This document shows, piece after piece, positions 1 through 11,065 of a DNA stretch of 64,000 nt. This stretch comes from Burkholderia pseudomultivorans (GTDB lineage Bacteria > Pseudomonadota > Gammaproteobacteria > Burkholderiales > Burkholderiaceae). Each line of letters starts with the position of its first letter. Position 1 is the stretch's first letter. The position numbers were made by a program, and so were the translations under genes. The notes beneath the pieces were generated by a model. That model was not told where the DNA came from and did no database searches. It saw only the letters and a list, made by a program, of their open reading frames with translations. The stretch lies in assembly GCF_902499075.1 (NCBI RefSeq), contig NZ_CABVPP010000033.1, positions 1-64,000 on the forward strand, written 5' to 3'.

Positions 1-2120
1 CGGCGCGCTGGGCCGCGCGCGCGGCGTTCGCGACCAGCCGCGCGACGGCCGGCGGCCACGTGTGCGTGTCGCTCGTCGCGCTCGCGCAGCGCTACGAGGC
101 GCCGCTCGACGACGTGCGCGCGGCGCTCGCCGCGAGCGGCGTCGTCGCGTTCGGCACGCTCGCGCGCGGCGACGAGCGGCCGCTGATCGTCGACCGGCAC
201 GACCATCTGTACCTGTCGCGCTATTTCGACTACGAGCGGCGGCTGGCCGACGCGCTCGTCGCGCAGGCCGGCGTCGCGATGCCCGACGACGCGCTGTCGC
301 CCGAGCGGCTGCGCGCCAGTCTCGCACGCTATTTCGGGCCGGCGACGGCGGAGGTCGACTGGCAGCGCGTCGCGGCAATCGTCGCGCTGACGGGCCGCGT
401 GACGATCGTCAGCGGAGGCCCCGGCACCGGCAAGACGACGACCGTCGTCGGCGTGCTGGCCTGCCTGCTCGACGCGCATCCGGCGCTGCGCATCGCGCTG
501 GCGGCGCCGACCGGCAAGGCCGCGCAGCGGATGCAGGAAGCGCTGCACGCGCGCGCCGGCGAGCTGCCGCCCGAGCTGGCGGCGCGCCTGCCCGACACGT
601 CGTACACGCTGCACCGGCTGCTCGGCGGCGGCGGCGCGACGGGCTTCCGTCACCATCGCGACAATCCGCTGCCGTACGACCTGATCGTCGTCGACGAAGC
701 GTCGATGATCGACGTCGCGCTGGCCGCGCATCTGCTCGATGCGCTCGCGCCGGGCGCGCGGCTCGTGCTGCTCGGCGACAAGGACCAGCTCGCCGCGGTC
801 GAGGCGGGGGCGGTGTTCGCCGAGCTGAGCGCGCGGCCGACCTTTACCGCCGCGGCGCGCGCGCGCATCGCGCAGGCGCTCGGCATCGACGAGGCGGCGT
901 TCGTCGCGGCGCTGCCGGTGCCGGATGACGGCGCGGCGGCGGTGTCGAATTCGGCTTCAGTTTCGACTTCGGCGGCAGCGCCGGTATCCGCACGCAAACC
1001 CGCGCGACGCCCCGCAGTCGACACGCGGCAGGCCTCGCTTTTCGACGACGAACCGCAGGACGATGCGCGCACGCCGGCCGGCGTGGCTGCGGCGCATTCT
1101 GACGAGGCGATCGCCGCGCTCGATGCCGGCGACGCGCCCGCGTGGATCGAGGCCGACGAACTCGCGTGGCTGGACGCTGCGGTGCTGCCGCCGTTCGACG
1201 CCGGCGATGCGGCGCTTGCTTCTGCAGCGTCGACGACGACGCCACCGTCCGGCGATACCGCGCCTGCACCGACATCGCCCGCGCCGCTCGCGGACTGCGT
1301 CGTGTGGCTCGAGCGCAATTACCGCTTCGGCCTCGATTCGCCGATCGGCCGGCTGTCGCTCGCGATTCGCCGCGGCGACGTGCAGGCCGCGCTCGACGCG
1401 TTGCCGGCGGACGACGCAGCCGCCGCATCGTTTCACGACGACGCGGGCGAGACGCTCGCGGCCGCCACCGTCGAGCGGCTCGCGCGGCGCTTCGGCGCGT
1501 ATCTCGACGCATTGCGCGATGCGCTGGCCGCGCCGGCGCCCGATCCGCTGCCGCTGTTCGATGCGCTCAACCGCTTCCGGATCCTGTGCGCGACCCGCAA
1601 CGGCGCGCGCGGCGCCGAGCACGTCAACGCGCTGGTGGCCGCGCACGTGCGGCGCGCGGCGCGCGTGCCGCTCGCGGTCGGCGCGCACTGGTTCACCGGG
1701 CGGCCGATCATGGTCACGCGCAACGACTATGCACTCGGGCTGTTCAACGGCGATATCGGCATCGCATTGCCCGACACGCACGGCGTGTTGCGCGTGTGGT
1801 TCCGGCGCGCGGACGGCACCGCGCGCGCGGTGTCGCCGGCCGCGCTGCCGCCGCACGAAACCGCGTTCGCGCTGACGGTCCACAAGTCGCAGGGCTCGGA
1901 GTTCGACGAGGCCGCGCTGGTGCTGCCGGCGACGTTCGGCCGCGTGCTGACGCGCGAGCTCGTCTATACGGCCGTCACGCGCGCGCGCACGCGCGTGCAG
2001 GTGATCGGCCCGCGCCGCGTGCTCGCGCAGGCGGTCGCGACGCGCACCCAGCGCGACTCGGGGCTGTCGGCGCGCGTCGACGAGGCGCTCGCGCGGCGCC
2101 GCGCGGAGGCCGCGCGATGA
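1..2120 (+). CDS. recD: RecD, exodeoxyribonuclease V alpha subunit (5' end outside window)
   Basis: This is the 5'-to-3' helicase subunit of the RecBCD double-strand-break repair nuclease. The frame is open from the first bases, and the residues before the GTG at 60 already read as RecD (a GHV-C-V-S-L block), so that GTG is internal and the true start lies upstream. A Walker A motif [10 protein letters not shown] sits near 414-443, a Walker B VDEAS near 690, and the C-terminal helicase motifs [11 protein letters not shown] and YTAVTRAR near 1880-1990. Between the two helicase halves (about 920-1290) is a low-complexity Ala/Ser/Pro/Asp insertion that includes the pentapeptide QASLF at 1029-1043. 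The stop overlaps the start of arfB. recB and recC would be expected upstream, as in other Burkholderia. Confidence 0.95.
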   Translation, partial: ARWAARAAFATSRATAGGHVCVSLVALAQRYEAPLDDVRAALAASGVVAFGTLARGDERPLIVDRHDHLYLSRYFDYERRLADALVAQAGVAMPDDALSPERLRASLARYFGPATAEVDWQRVAAIVALTGRVTIVSGGPGTGKTTTVVGVLACLLDAHPALRIALAAPTGKAAQRMQEALHARAGELPPELAARLPDTSYTLHRLLGGGGATGFRHHRDNPLPYDLIVVDEASMIDVALAAHLLDALAPGARLVLLGDKDQLAAVEAGAVFAELSARPTFTAAARARIAQALGIDEAAFVAALPVPDDGAAAVSNSASVSTSAAAPVSARKPARRPAVDTRQASLFDDEPQDDARTPAGVAAAHSDEAIAALDAGDAPAWIEADELAWLDAAVLPPFDAGDAALASAASTTTPPSGDTAPAPTSPAPLADCVVWLERNYRFGLDSPIGRLSLAIRRGDVQAALDALPADDAAAASFHDDAGETLAAATVERLARRFGAYLDALRDALAAPAPDPLPLFDALNRFRILCATRNGARGAEHVNALVAAHVRRAARVPLAVGAHWFTGRPIMVTRNDYALGLFNGDIGIALPDTHGVLRVWFRRADGTARAVSPAALPPHETAFALTVHKSQGSEFDEAALVLPATFGRVLTRELVYTAVTRARTRVQVIGPRRVLAQAVATRTQRDSGLSARVDEALARRRAEAAR

Positions 2121-2521
2121 TGATCCGCTATACGCTCGATCCGGCCGAGGTCGAATGGACGGCCGTGCGTGCGCAGGGCGCCGGCGGGCAGAACGTCAAC
2201 AAGGTGTCGAGTGCGATTCACCTGCGTTTCGACATTCGCGCGTCGTCGCTGCCGCCCGTGCTGAAGGAGCGGCTGCTCGCGCTGTCCGACCAGCGCATTA
2301 CGCGCGACGGCATCGTCGTGATCAAGTCGCAGGAACACCGGACCCAGGAGAAAAACCGCGAGGCCGCGCTCGCACGGCTCGATGCGCTGATTCGCGGCGT
2401 CGCATTCACGCCGCGTGCGCGGATCGCGACGCGGCCGACGCGTGCGTCGAAGGAACGGCGGCTCGAGCACAAGGCGCGCCGCAGCGTGGTGAAGTCGGGG
2501 CGCGGCAAGATCGTCGACTGA
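2117..2521 (+). CDS. arfB: ArfB-type peptidyl-tRNA hydrolase, ribosome rescue factor
   Basis: The 134-residue product is an RF1-like stop-codon-independent release factor (ArfB, formerly YaeJ) that frees stalled ribosomes. The catalytic GGQ is at residues 23-25 within GAGGQNVNK. The C-terminal tail is strongly basic ([11 protein letters not shown] and KSGRGK); in this family such a tail enters the empty mRNA channel of the ribosome. ATG at 2117 is chosen because it overlaps the recD stop in an ATGA arrangement and begins exactly at the family's N-terminus. Size matches known ArfB proteins. Translational coupling to recD is likely. Confidence 0.93.
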   Translation: MMIRYTLDPAEVEWTAVRAQGAGGQNVNKVSSAIHLRFDIRASSLPPVLKERLLALSDQRITRDGIVVIKSQEHRTQEKNREAALARLDALIRGVAFTPRARIATRPTRASKERRLEHKARRSVVKSGRGKIVD

Positions 2522-2596
2522 TTCGCGAGCGGCACGGGCTGCAATCGTTTGCCGACCGGCCAACAGCGGTGGCGGGCCGCCCGTTCGCGCCGCCGC

Positions 2597-3880
2597 CTAG
2601 CGCATCACGGTGCCTGCGCTGTCGAGCACGAAATCGACGCAGAACACGACGAGCCGGTCGCGTGCGCGGGTCGCGACGGCGGCCGTATAGCAGTCGCGGC
2701 CTTCGGTCAGCGAGAAGTGCGGCCCCATCAGCGCGACGCGGCCGGGCGCGGCGATCGCGCGCTGGAAATACGGGCGGCGCGACCAGTTGCTGTGGGTTTC
2801 CGGAAACAGCGGCGCAAGGCGCGTGCCGCCGGCCGGGCCGTCGTCGGGGGGCGGCGCGCCGATCGACGGCAGGAACTGTTCGCCGATCTCGTCCGTGACG
2901 AACACGCGGCGCGCGGCCGGCACCGCGAACACGCGCTGCGCGGCGTCCTGCAGGTTGCCGCTCGCGGCGAATGCGGCCGCGCCGGCGAGCACGAGCCGCT
3001 CGATCGCGTCGAAGCCCGGCTGGGTGGCGGCGACCGGCACATGCCGGCGGGCGATGAAGCGCCGCCATGCCGCGTCGAGCATCGCCGGCGCGGCTGCGCT
3101 CGCGTGCGCGATCGACGCGTCGGGCTGGCCGAACTGGAAGCCCTGCACGAAATCGATGTCGGCATCCATCAGCGACTGCAGCGTGTCGTCGCTTTCGACG
3201 CCTTCGGCGAGCACCATCGTGCCGGCCTGGTGCAGCATCGAGACGAGGTGGTGCATGATGCGGCGGTCCTCGCCCGACCACGTCGAGCGCTCGACCAGCG
3301 AACGATCCAGCTTGACGATGTCGGGCCGCGCGCGCCACACGCGATCGAAATTCGAGAAGCCGGTGCCGAAATCGTCGATCGCGATCAGGAAGTCGCGGTG
3401 CTGGATCATGTCGATCGTGCGCGCGAGCGCGGCTTCGTCGCGCGCGGGCTGCTCGACGACTTCGAGCACGATGCGGTTCGGCGGCAGCGCGAAATGCCGG
3501 CACAGCGCTTCGACGAACTCGCGCTGCACGAGGCCCGAATCGAGCACGCGCGGCGTCACGTTCAGGAACAGCCAGCCGTCGCCGATCCCCTGCGCGACGA
3601 AATTGGCCGTGTGCAGGCAGCGGGCGAGCCGGTCGAGCAGCAGCGCGTCGGCGTCGGCGCGCGTACGGTCGAACAGCGCGGTCGGCGAGATCAGCGCGCC
3701 GTGCGCATCGACGACCCGCAGCAGCGCTTCGTAGCCGACGACCCGCTTGTGCGTGATCGACAGCACCGGCTGGAATACGCTGCGCAGCGTGGTGTTGCGA
3801 TAAGTGGCGAGCCAGCCGGCGGGAGTCGGAGTGAGACGGGCGAGCAGGGAGTCGAGCGAGAGGTCGCGGGAGGGCTTCAT
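2597..3880 (-). CDS. EAL-domain protein, probable cyclic-di-GMP phosphodiesterase
   Basis: A 427-residue protein with an N-terminal EAL domain (about residues 30-260) and an uncharacterised C-terminal region of about 165 residues. The EAL signature is at 51-53 (GYEALLRV). Other catalytic elements are present: FLNV near 106, the Glu of LEVVEQ near 140, IDDFGTGFS at 168-176, Lys190 in VKLD, and Glu226 in EGVES. It therefore looks like an active hydrolase of cyclic di-GMP rather than a degenerate binder. The C-terminal part (ending FCVDFVLD) resembles the sensor-like tails of other Burkholderia EAL proteins. The in-frame ORF continues upstream to 3931, but ATG 3880 is where the folded domain sequence begins. 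Target and signal are unknown. Confidence 0.88.
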   Translation of the reverse strand: MKPSRDLSLDSLLARLTPTPAGWLATYRNTTLRSVFQPVLSITHKRVVGYEALLRVVDAHGALISPTALFDRTRADADALLLDRLARCLHTANFVAQGIGDGWLFLNVTPRVLDSGLVQREFVEALCRHFALPPNRIVLEVVEQPARDEAALARTIDMIQHRDFLIAIDDFGTGFSNFDRVWRARPDIVKLDRSLVERSTWSGEDRRIMHHLVSMLHQAGTMVLAEGVESDDTLQSLMDADIDFVQGFQFGQPDASIAHASAAAPAMLDAAWRRFIARRHVPVAATQPGFDAIERLVLAGAAAFAASGNLQDAAQRVFAVPAARRVFVTDEIGEQFLPSIGAPPPDDGPAGGTRLAPLFPETHSNWSRRPYFQRAIAAPGRVALMGPHFSLTEGRDCYTAAVATRARDRLVVFCVDFVLDSAGTVMR

Positions 3881-4090
3881 GTCAGCGGCGCCTCGGGGCG
3901 ATCGGCGGGGCGGTATCCCGCCGCCACGCATAAGCAGTCGCGCGCGAAGATGGACGCGGCAGAACGTGGGGCATCGTGACTGCCTTCTGCGGATGAGTGT
4001 CTGGAGTGTACCGGGAATGACGCCGGTCGCGTATCAGGGTAACTCCACACGCGTGCGGTCGCGGCGGCGTGCCATGCCGCCGTCCGCGGT

Positions 4091-5017
4091 TCAGACCGCT
4101 TCGCCGCCGCGCGGCCCGAGGCCCGGAATGCGCCGGATCACGCCGGTTGCGAGCGCGGTGCCGACCAGCACGATCGCGCAGCCTTCGATCATCGCGAGCG
4201 ACACGTGTTCGCCGAGGAACAGCGCGCCCCACAGCAGGCCGAACACCGGAATCACGAACGTCACGGTGATCGCCCGGGCCGGGCCGACATGCGAGATCAG
4301 GTAGAAGAAGATGAAATACGCGATGCCCGTGCACGCAATGCCGAGGCCCAGCACCGCGCCCCACGCGTGCGCGCTGACCGGCGCGGCCGGCCACGTCGCG
4401 AGCGCGAACGGCAGCAGCAGCACGGTCGAGCCGATCATGCTGCCGGTCGCGTTGATCAGCGGATCGACGCCGCCGAGCTTGCGTTTCGTGTAGTTGGCCG
4501 CGATCCCGTACAGCAGCGTCGCGCCGAGCGCCGCGGCGGCGGCGAGCGCGGTCGCGCTGGCGCCGGTGCTGCCGTGCGCATTCGCGATCTGGTCCCATAC
4601 GAGCGTGAGCACGCCGGCGAAGCCGATCACGAGACCGAGCGCGCGCGGCAGCGACAGCTTGTCCTTCAGCCACAGGTACGCAACGAGCGCGCCCCACAGC
4701 GGCGTCGTCGCGTTGATCACCGACGTCACGCCGGCCGACAGCGTCAGTTCGGCGAACGCGAACAGGCAGAACGGCGCGCCCGAGTTCAGCACGCCGACGA
4801 CGAACAGCGGCCACGCATGACGGCGCAGCCGCGCGACGAGATCGGCGGGCTTGAAGCGCGTCAGCGCGAGCGCGATCAGGAACAGCGCGCCGATGCCCAC
4901 GCGCAGCGCCATCAGCGGCGCGACGCCGAACTCGGCGACGCCGATCCGGATGAACAGGAACGACGCGCCCCACAGGGCAGCGAGCACGGTCAGCAGAAGG
5001 GCGTTCTTGGCAGACAT
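4091..5017 (-). CDS. EamA-family (drug/metabolite superfamily) inner-membrane transporter
   Basis: The 308-residue protein is almost entirely hydrophobic, with two repeated EamA halves of about five membrane segments each. The first half opens LLTVLAALWGASFLFIRIG, the hallmark WG-S-F-R start of EamA proteins. The second half contains ACTGIAYFIFFYLI and the closing VPVFGLLWGALFLGE block. Members export amino acids, drugs or other metabolites, and the substrate cannot be told from sequence. It is a single gene, with an unassigned 210-base gap before the EAL gene. The ATG at 5017 is the only reasonable start. Confidence 0.9.
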   Translation of the reverse strand: MSAKNALLLTVLAALWGASFLFIRIGVAEFGVAPLMALRVGIGALFLIALALTRFKPADLVARLRRHAWPLFVVGVLNSGAPFCLFAFAELTLSAGVTSVINATTPLWGALVAYLWLKDKLSLPRALGLVIGFAGVLTLVWDQIANAHGSTGASATALAAAAALGATLLYGIAANYTKRKLGGVDPLINATGSMIGSTVLLLPFALATWPAAPVSAHAWGAVLGLGIACTGIAYFIFFYLISHVGPARAITVTFVIPVFGLLWGALFLGEHVSLAMIEGCAIVLVGTALATGVIRRIPGLGPRGGEAV

Positions 5018-5119
5018 CGGGCGGGGCGTGACGAAAGGGATGCGGTGAATCTTACACTGCGCGCCCCGGCTGTCGTTTCACGCTCGAATGAAACGACAAG
5101 AAACGGCAATACGAGGCGG

Positions 5120-5150
5120 CGCCGGCGATGTCGTCACGGCATCGCCGGCG
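5120..5150. repeat. 11-bp perfect inverted repeat (stable hairpin) between two genes
   Basis: CGCCGGCGATG and CATCGCCGGCG flank a 9-base loop. It lies just downstream of the small lipoprotein gene on the minus strand. It lacks a convincing U-run, so it may only stabilise the transcript end or act as a weak terminator. Confidence 0.45.
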
Positions 5151-5180
5151 AGCGGGACCGGGTAGCAAGCGGTGCGGCGG

Positions 5181-5438
5181 TCAGTGGTGACGCCAGCCGC
5201 CGCGTCCGCCGCCGAAGCCGAAACCGAGCGATATCGACGGGCCCCAGTAGCCGCCCCATGCAGGCGCATAGGCGGGGGCCGGATAGTAGTACGCGGGGCC
5301 GGGATCCACGTAGACGGGCGCAGGCTGAACCGGCGCCGGCGCGGCCGCGTAATAGCCGGACGGATAGTAGCCGTAAGGGTAGTAGCAGCCGGCGAGCGTC
5401 GAGCAGGCGAGCGCTGCGGCGACAAGGGTCCTGTTCAT
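5181..5438 (-). CDS. Small Tyr/Pro/Gly-rich envelope lipoprotein
   Basis: An 85-residue protein of unknown function. It begins MNRTLVAAALACSTLAGC, a lipoprotein signal peptide with lipobox L-A-G-C (Cys18), so it should be lipidated in the periplasm. The mature part is made of Tyr, Pro, Ala and Gly repeats (YYPYGYYPSGYY) and ends in a Gly/Arg/His-rich tail (GFGGGRGGWRHH). The start at 5438 has a GGAG ribosome site 7 bases upstream. Such low-complexity lipoproteins are common in Burkholderia. No enzymatic motif is visible, and the His-rich end might bind metal, which is only a guess. Confidence 0.8.
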   Translation of the reverse strand: MNRTLVAAALACSTLAGCYYPYGYYPSGYYAAAPAPVQPAPVYVDPGPAYYYPAPAYAPAWGGYWGPSISLGFGFGGGRGGWRHH

Positions 5439-5677
5439 GATGTCACTCCGGCAGGCCGGCAAGCGGCCGATGCTTGGGGGCTGTCCATGCCGGCTGCGGA
5501 CGGCGGGCCGGCCTGCGACCGGTCGCGACCGGCGCCGCCCCGCGATCGACTGTTTCAAACCGGAGAAGGGCGCGCGGCATCGACATGGATCCAGCTTACG
5601 CCGCGCGTCGATGACACGGTGTACAAAACGGTAACGGATCATTTCCGTCGGCCGCGCCGCGCGCGGATGCCGGATGT

Positions 5678-5709
5678 AAAAACGGCGTTTCCGCAACGCG
5701 GAAACGCCG
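5678..5709 (-). terminator. Rho-independent terminator of the glycine-zipper gene
   Basis: A perfect 12-bp stem (CGGCGTTTCCGC / GCGGAAACGCCG, 3-base loop) is followed on the minus strand by five U residues. It lies 54 bases after the stop of the gene at 5763-5975. Apart from this, the 324 bases between the two small lipoprotein genes (5439-5762) show nothing else recognisable. Confidence 0.85.
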
Positions 5710-5762
5710 CTCGGCCGGATGCCGCTGCCGCACGTGGCGTGGCCGACGGGCGGCGGGACGGC

Positions 5763-5975
5763 TTACTTGCCGACCTGGTTGCCGATGATGCCGCCGGCTG
5801 CCGCGCCGCCGAGCGTCGACAGCGCGTTGCCGCCGATCGCCGCACCCGCTACGCCGCCGACCCCTGCACCGATTGCCGTGTCGCGCTGACGTCTCGACAT
5901 CGAATCGCAGCCCGACAGGCTGGCCATTGTCGCGACGAGCAGTACGCATATTCCGATACGCCGGGTCGAGTTCAT
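5763..5975 (-). CDS. Glycine-zipper envelope lipoprotein
   Basis: A 70-residue protein with a lipoprotein signal ending S-L-S-G-C (Cys23) and a mature part rich in GxxxG repeats (GAGVGGVAGAAIGGNAL, then GGAAAGGIIGNQVGK). This is the glycine-zipper pattern of small OsmB/SlyB-like outer-membrane lipoproteins linked to envelope integrity and stress. ATG 5975 is chosen over an upstream in-frame start at 6038 because an AAGGA ribosome site precedes it and the signal peptide starts there. A strong terminator follows, so it is probably a monocistronic unit. Confidence 0.85.
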   Translation of the reverse strand: MNSTRRIGICVLLVATMASLSGCDSMSRRQRDTAIGAGVGGVAGAAIGGNALSTLGGAAAGGIIGNQVGK

Positions 5976-6154
5976 GGTCGTCGTCCTTGTGTTGTGAAGG
6001 AAGGCGCGCAGCCGCCGGGCGACCGCGCATGAATTCAATCTACGCGCGCTCCGGCAGCGCTTCTGTAAGGACTTGTTAAGCTAATCGCGGTTTCGTAATC
6101 ATTTGTTTCGCACGCGCCCGCGGGCATGCGGGATGCGCAGCACACCGCCCGGCG

Positions 6155-6181
6155 TAAAAAAGCCCGCTCGAAAGCGGGCTT
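6155..6181 (-). terminator. Rho-independent terminator of thiC
   Basis: On the minus strand AGCCCGCT and AGCGGGCT form an 8-bp stem with a 4-base loop, followed by six U residues. It lies about 30 bases after the thiC stop. Confidence 0.92.
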
Positions 6182-6211
6182 CGTGCATCGCGATGCGGTG
6201 CGTCGCGGCGT

Positions 6212-8385
<2,174 letters not shown>

Positions 8386-8557
8386 GCACACGATACACCG
8401 CCTTGGCGGCGGTTTCAACCGGTTGCCGAGCGGCGCTCGCGGTGCGCTGCAGCATCGGCGCTCTTGCCGCCGCCCGAAAAAATTTTCGGCGTCGCTGTCA
8501 TTTCCGGCGACCTGCGCCGTCTATTCGGCTCCTCAACCCATGTACCGGAGTAATGTC

Positions 8558-8824
8558 ATGAACAAGATCCTGATGGCTGTCTGCGTCGCTGCTTTCACTA
8601 TGCTTGCGACCGGCGCCCATGCGCAGAACGATGCGATGTCGAAGGACGGCACGTCGATGTCGAAGGACGCGATGGGCCACGATGCGATGGCGAAGGATGG
8701 CGCGATGAAGAAGGACACGATGCAGAAGCACGCGATGAAGAAGGATGCGATGAAGAAGGACGCAATGGGCCACGACGCGATGGGCAAGTCGACGCAGGGC
8801 GACAAGATGAGTCCGTCGAACTGA
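8558..8824 (+). CDS. MKKDA-type pentapeptide repeat exported protein
   Basis: An 88-residue protein with a Sec signal peptide (cleavage expected after A-H-A, about residue 22). The mature part is built almost wholly of five-residue M-x-K-D-x units (AMKKDAMKKDAMGHDAM). It is a recognised Burkholderiales small-protein family (MXKDX repeat) with no established role. The Lys/Asp/Met/His content suggests a disordered, possibly metal-binding periplasmic protein, which is inference. ATG 8558 follows CCGGAG at 8 bases. It lies 116 bases upstream of a cytochrome b gene and may share its transcript. Confidence 0.85.
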   Translation: MNKILMAVCVAAFTMLATGAHAQNDAMSKDGTSMSKDAMGHDAMAKDGAMKKDTMQKHAMKKDAMKKDAMGHDAMGKSTQGDKMSPSN

Positions 8825-8940
8825 GCGATGCATGCGGGGCGCGGCCGGCGCGTGCGCCGGCGCCGCGCCAGGCGACGGCGCGCGATGCGCATTCGGCTGC
8901 GCGCGTCGCGGACCGTCGCATCCTTCCGGGAGTCTTCATC

Positions 8941-9573
8941 ATGCAAACCGTATCCGCCCCCGATCGCGCGGCTGCGCCGCCGCCCGTGCGCTCGATCCAT
9001 CCGGCGTGGGTGCGCGCGAGCCACTGGCTCAACGCGCTCGCGGCCGTGCTGATGGCGCTGTCCGGCTGGCGCATCTACGATGCGTCGCCGATCTACCCGT
9101 CGTTCACGTTCGCGCACGGCATCACGCTCGGCGGCTGGCTCGGCGGCGCGCTGCAATGGCATTTCGCGGCGATGTGGCTGCTGGTCGGCAACGGCGTGTT
9201 CTATCTCGCGATGGCGATCGCGACCGGACGCGTCGCGCGCAAGATGCTGCCTGTCACGCCGGTATCGGTCTGGCGCGACGTGCGTGCGGCGCTGCGCGGC
9301 CGGCTGTCGCACGACGACCTGAGCGTCTACAACGCGGTGCAGCGCGCCGCCTACCTGACCGCAATCGTCGATCTCGTGGTGCTGGTGCTGTCGGGGCTCA
9401 CGATCTGGAAGTCCGTGCAGTTCCCGCTGTTGCGCGAACTGTTCGGCGGCTACGACAGCGCGCGCGTCGTGCATTTCTGGGCAATGGCGCTGCTCGTCGC
9501 GTTCTTCGTCGTGCATGTGGCGATGGCGCTGCTGGTGCCGCGCTCGCTGCTTGCGATGCTGCGCGGCCGCTGA
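8941..9573 (+). CDS. Cytochrome b561/b6-type integral membrane electron-transfer protein
   Basis: A 210-residue inner-membrane protein with about four hydrophobic helices. Conserved histidines suited to bis-histidine heme ligation sit in HPAWVRASHWLNA (helix 1), FAHGITLGG, WHFAAMW and in the last helix region (VVHFWAM, FFVVHVAM). The family shuttles electrons between quinones and a periplasmic partner. The next gene, 20 bases downstream, encodes a molybdopterin oxidoreductase, so this is probably its heme-containing membrane anchor, analogous to the YedZ/MsrQ role though not obviously homologous. Confidence 0.87.
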   Translation: MQTVSAPDRAAAPPPVRSIHPAWVRASHWLNALAAVLMALSGWRIYDASPIYPSFTFAHGITLGGWLGGALQWHFAAMWLLVGNGVFYLAMAIATGRVARKMLPVTPVSVWRDVRAALRGRLSHDDLSVYNAVQRAAYLTAIVDLVVLVLSGLTIWKSVQFPLLRELFGGYDSARVVHFWAMALLVAFFVVHVAMALLVPRSLLAMLRGR

Positions 9574-9593
9574 TCCGCGCAAAGGAACTCATC

Positions 9594-10382
9594 ATGTCCG
9601 AATCCGCAGACAAGCGCGCGCGTTCGCGCTGGACGCTCGACCGCCGCGCGCTCGAACTCGACGTGCGCCGCGAACTGGACATGCCGTCGCGGCGGCTGTT
9701 CAACCGGCGCGTTCTGACGCTCGGCGGCCTGACGATGCTGACCGGCTGCACGCTGCAGGACGACGCGTCGGTCAACGCATTCCTCGAGAAGGTGTCGCGC
9801 ATGAACGACCGCGTGCAGGCGTGGCTGTTCAGCGGCGAACGGCTCGCGCCGACCTACACGGAGGCCGACCTCACGCGGCCGTTCCCGTTCAACGCGTATT
9901 ACGGGATCGACGACGTGCCGCACGTCGATGCGTCGAGCTACCGGCTGGTGCTGTCGGGGCGCGTGACGGGCAAGCGCGTGTGGACGCTCGACGAGCTGTA
10001 TGCGCTGCCGCACGCGGAACAGATCACGCGGCACATCTGCGTGGAAGGGTGGAGCGCGATCGGGCGCTGGGGCGGCACGCCGTTCGGCGCGTTTCTCGCG
10101 CGCGCCGGCGCCGACACGCGCGCGAAATACGTCGGCTTCAAGTGCGCGGACGACTACTACGAAAGCATCGACATGCCGACCGCGCTGCATCCGCAGACGC
10201 TGCTCGCATTCGACTACGACGGCCGCCGGCTGCCGCCGGAGTTCGGCTTCCCGATGAAGCTGCGGATGCCGACCAAGCTCGGCTACAAGAACCCGAAGCA
10301 CATCATGGAGATATTCGTGACCGACACGTATCCGGGCGGCTACTGGGTCGACCAGGGATACAACTGGTTCGGCGGATCGTGA
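9594..10382 (+). CDS. Tat-exported molybdopterin-dependent oxidoreductase (sulfite oxidase/MsrP fold)
   Basis: A 262-residue member of the sulfite-oxidase/YedY fold. Cys149 in RHICVEGWSAIGRWGG matches the position of the conserved molybdenum-ligating cysteine (HxCVExW). The N-terminus carries a twin-arginine stretch (RRLFNRRVLTLGG, about 33-45) followed by an L-T-G-C lipobox at Cys52, so the enzyme is probably exported folded and then lipid-anchored, which is unusual. AAAGGAAC precedes the ATG. Paired with the upstream cytochrome b, it should be a periplasmic reductase or oxidase. Substrate is unknown; methionine sulfoxide repair is one possibility. Confidence 0.88.
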   Translation: MSESADKRARSRWTLDRRALELDVRRELDMPSRRLFNRRVLTLGGLTMLTGCTLQDDASVNAFLEKVSRMNDRVQAWLFSGERLAPTYTEADLTRPFPFNAYYGIDDVPHVDASSYRLVLSGRVTGKRVWTLDELYALPHAEQITRHICVEGWSAIGRWGGTPFGAFLARAGADTRAKYVGFKCADDYYESIDMPTALHPQTLLAFDYDGRRLPPEFGFPMKLRMPTKLGYKNPKHIMEIFVTDTYPGGYWVDQGYNWFGGS

Positions 10383-10433
10383 GGCGCGGCGCGGCGGCGG
10401 ATGTGTGCGCCCGCCGCGCGCGGCGCCGGTGCA

Positions 10434-10715
10434 CTATGCGGACGCGCGCACCTGCAGGTCGACGCGCAGGCCGGCCGCCGCGGCCATGTTGACGAGCGCG
10501 TCGAGCCCGAACAGGTTGATCTTGCCGCGCATCAGGTCGGACACGCGCGGCTGCGTGACGCCCAGCAGCTGCGCGGCCTGCGCCTGGCTGAGTTCGAGCT
10601 GCGCGAGGCGCTGCTTGAGCGCGATCATCAGTTCGGAACGCAGCTTCATGTTCTCGGCCTCGGCCGGCGTGCTCTCGATCGCGTCCCAGACGCTCGGATA
10701 GCGTTTCTCGGTCAT
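10434..10715 (-). CDS. HigA-like XRE-family antitoxin
   Basis: A 93-residue protein with a helix-turn-helix of the Cro/C1 (XRE) type at about residues 38-60 (LSQAQAAQLLGVTQPRVSDL). It is the second gene of the pair and overlaps the toxin by 4 bases (ATGA), the toxin-first order typical of HigBA-like modules. It should neutralise the toxin and repress the operon through the palindrome at 11060-11075. ATG 10715 is preferred over the upstream in-frame start at 10805 because of the overlap and the family length. Confidence 0.88.
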   Translation of the reverse strand: MTEKRYPSVWDAIESTPAEAENMKLRSELMIALKQRLAQLELSQAQAAQLLGVTQPRVSDLMRGKINLFGLDALVNMAAAAGLRVDLQVRASA

Positions 10716-11065
10716 CGTTTCCACTCCATCAACAGGGCGCGATAGCGCCGGGCGGCCAGCTCCACGTCGGGCCGGCTCGTGCGGGCCGATTGCTTCCGGA
10801 AGCAATGAAGCACGTAGACGGCCTCGGCGAACGTCGCGACATAGACGATCCGGAATGCGCCGCTCGCGTCGCGGATGCGAATCTCCCGCACGCCGGGGCC
10901 GATGGTGCGCATCGGCTTCCAGTCGTCGGGCTCGTGGCCGCGCTGCACCTGGTCGATCTGATGGCCGGCTTCGCGTCGCGCGGGCGGCGGGAAGTCGCGC
11001 AGATCGGCGAGGGCGCTGCCGACGAAGACGACGGGCTTCGGTGGAAGGCTGGTTGAATTATACAA
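10712..11065 (-). CDS. RelE/HigB-like toxin (phage-derived Gp49-like family)
   Basis: The product is about 117 residues, with the family core KPVVFVGSALADLRDFP, then QVQRGHEPDDWKPM, GVREIRIRD, FRIVYVA and VYVLHCFRKQ. These match RelE-superfamily mRNA interferases of the Gp49/HigB type. The start is unclear. The only normal start codon before the conserved core is TTG at 11065, which lies inside a near-consensus promoter, and no other in-frame ATG, GTG or TTG occurs before residue 52. Either transcription begins further upstream or a non-standard start is used. The next gene is its antitoxin. Confidence 0.82.
   Translation of the reverse strand: MYNSTSLPPKPVVFVGSALADLRDFPPPARREAGHQIDQVQRGHEPDDWKPMRTIGPGVREIRIRDASGAFRIVYVATFAEAVYVLHCFRKQSARTSRPDVELAARRYRALLMEWKR

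Noticed and set aside
2549-3979. Very long plus-strand frames opposite the EAL gene, and similar long frames opposite thiC, the MFS gene and the MMPL gene
   Set aside because: Long Arg/His/Ala-rich frames are expected opposite genes in very GC-rich DNA; the true genes on the other strand carry full domain motifs.
8641-8790. The MKKDA coding repeats considered as a DNA tandem repeat or CRISPR-like array
   Set aside because: The periodicity is 15 bases in phase with the M-K-K-D-A codons and lacks spacers; it is explained by the protein repeat.
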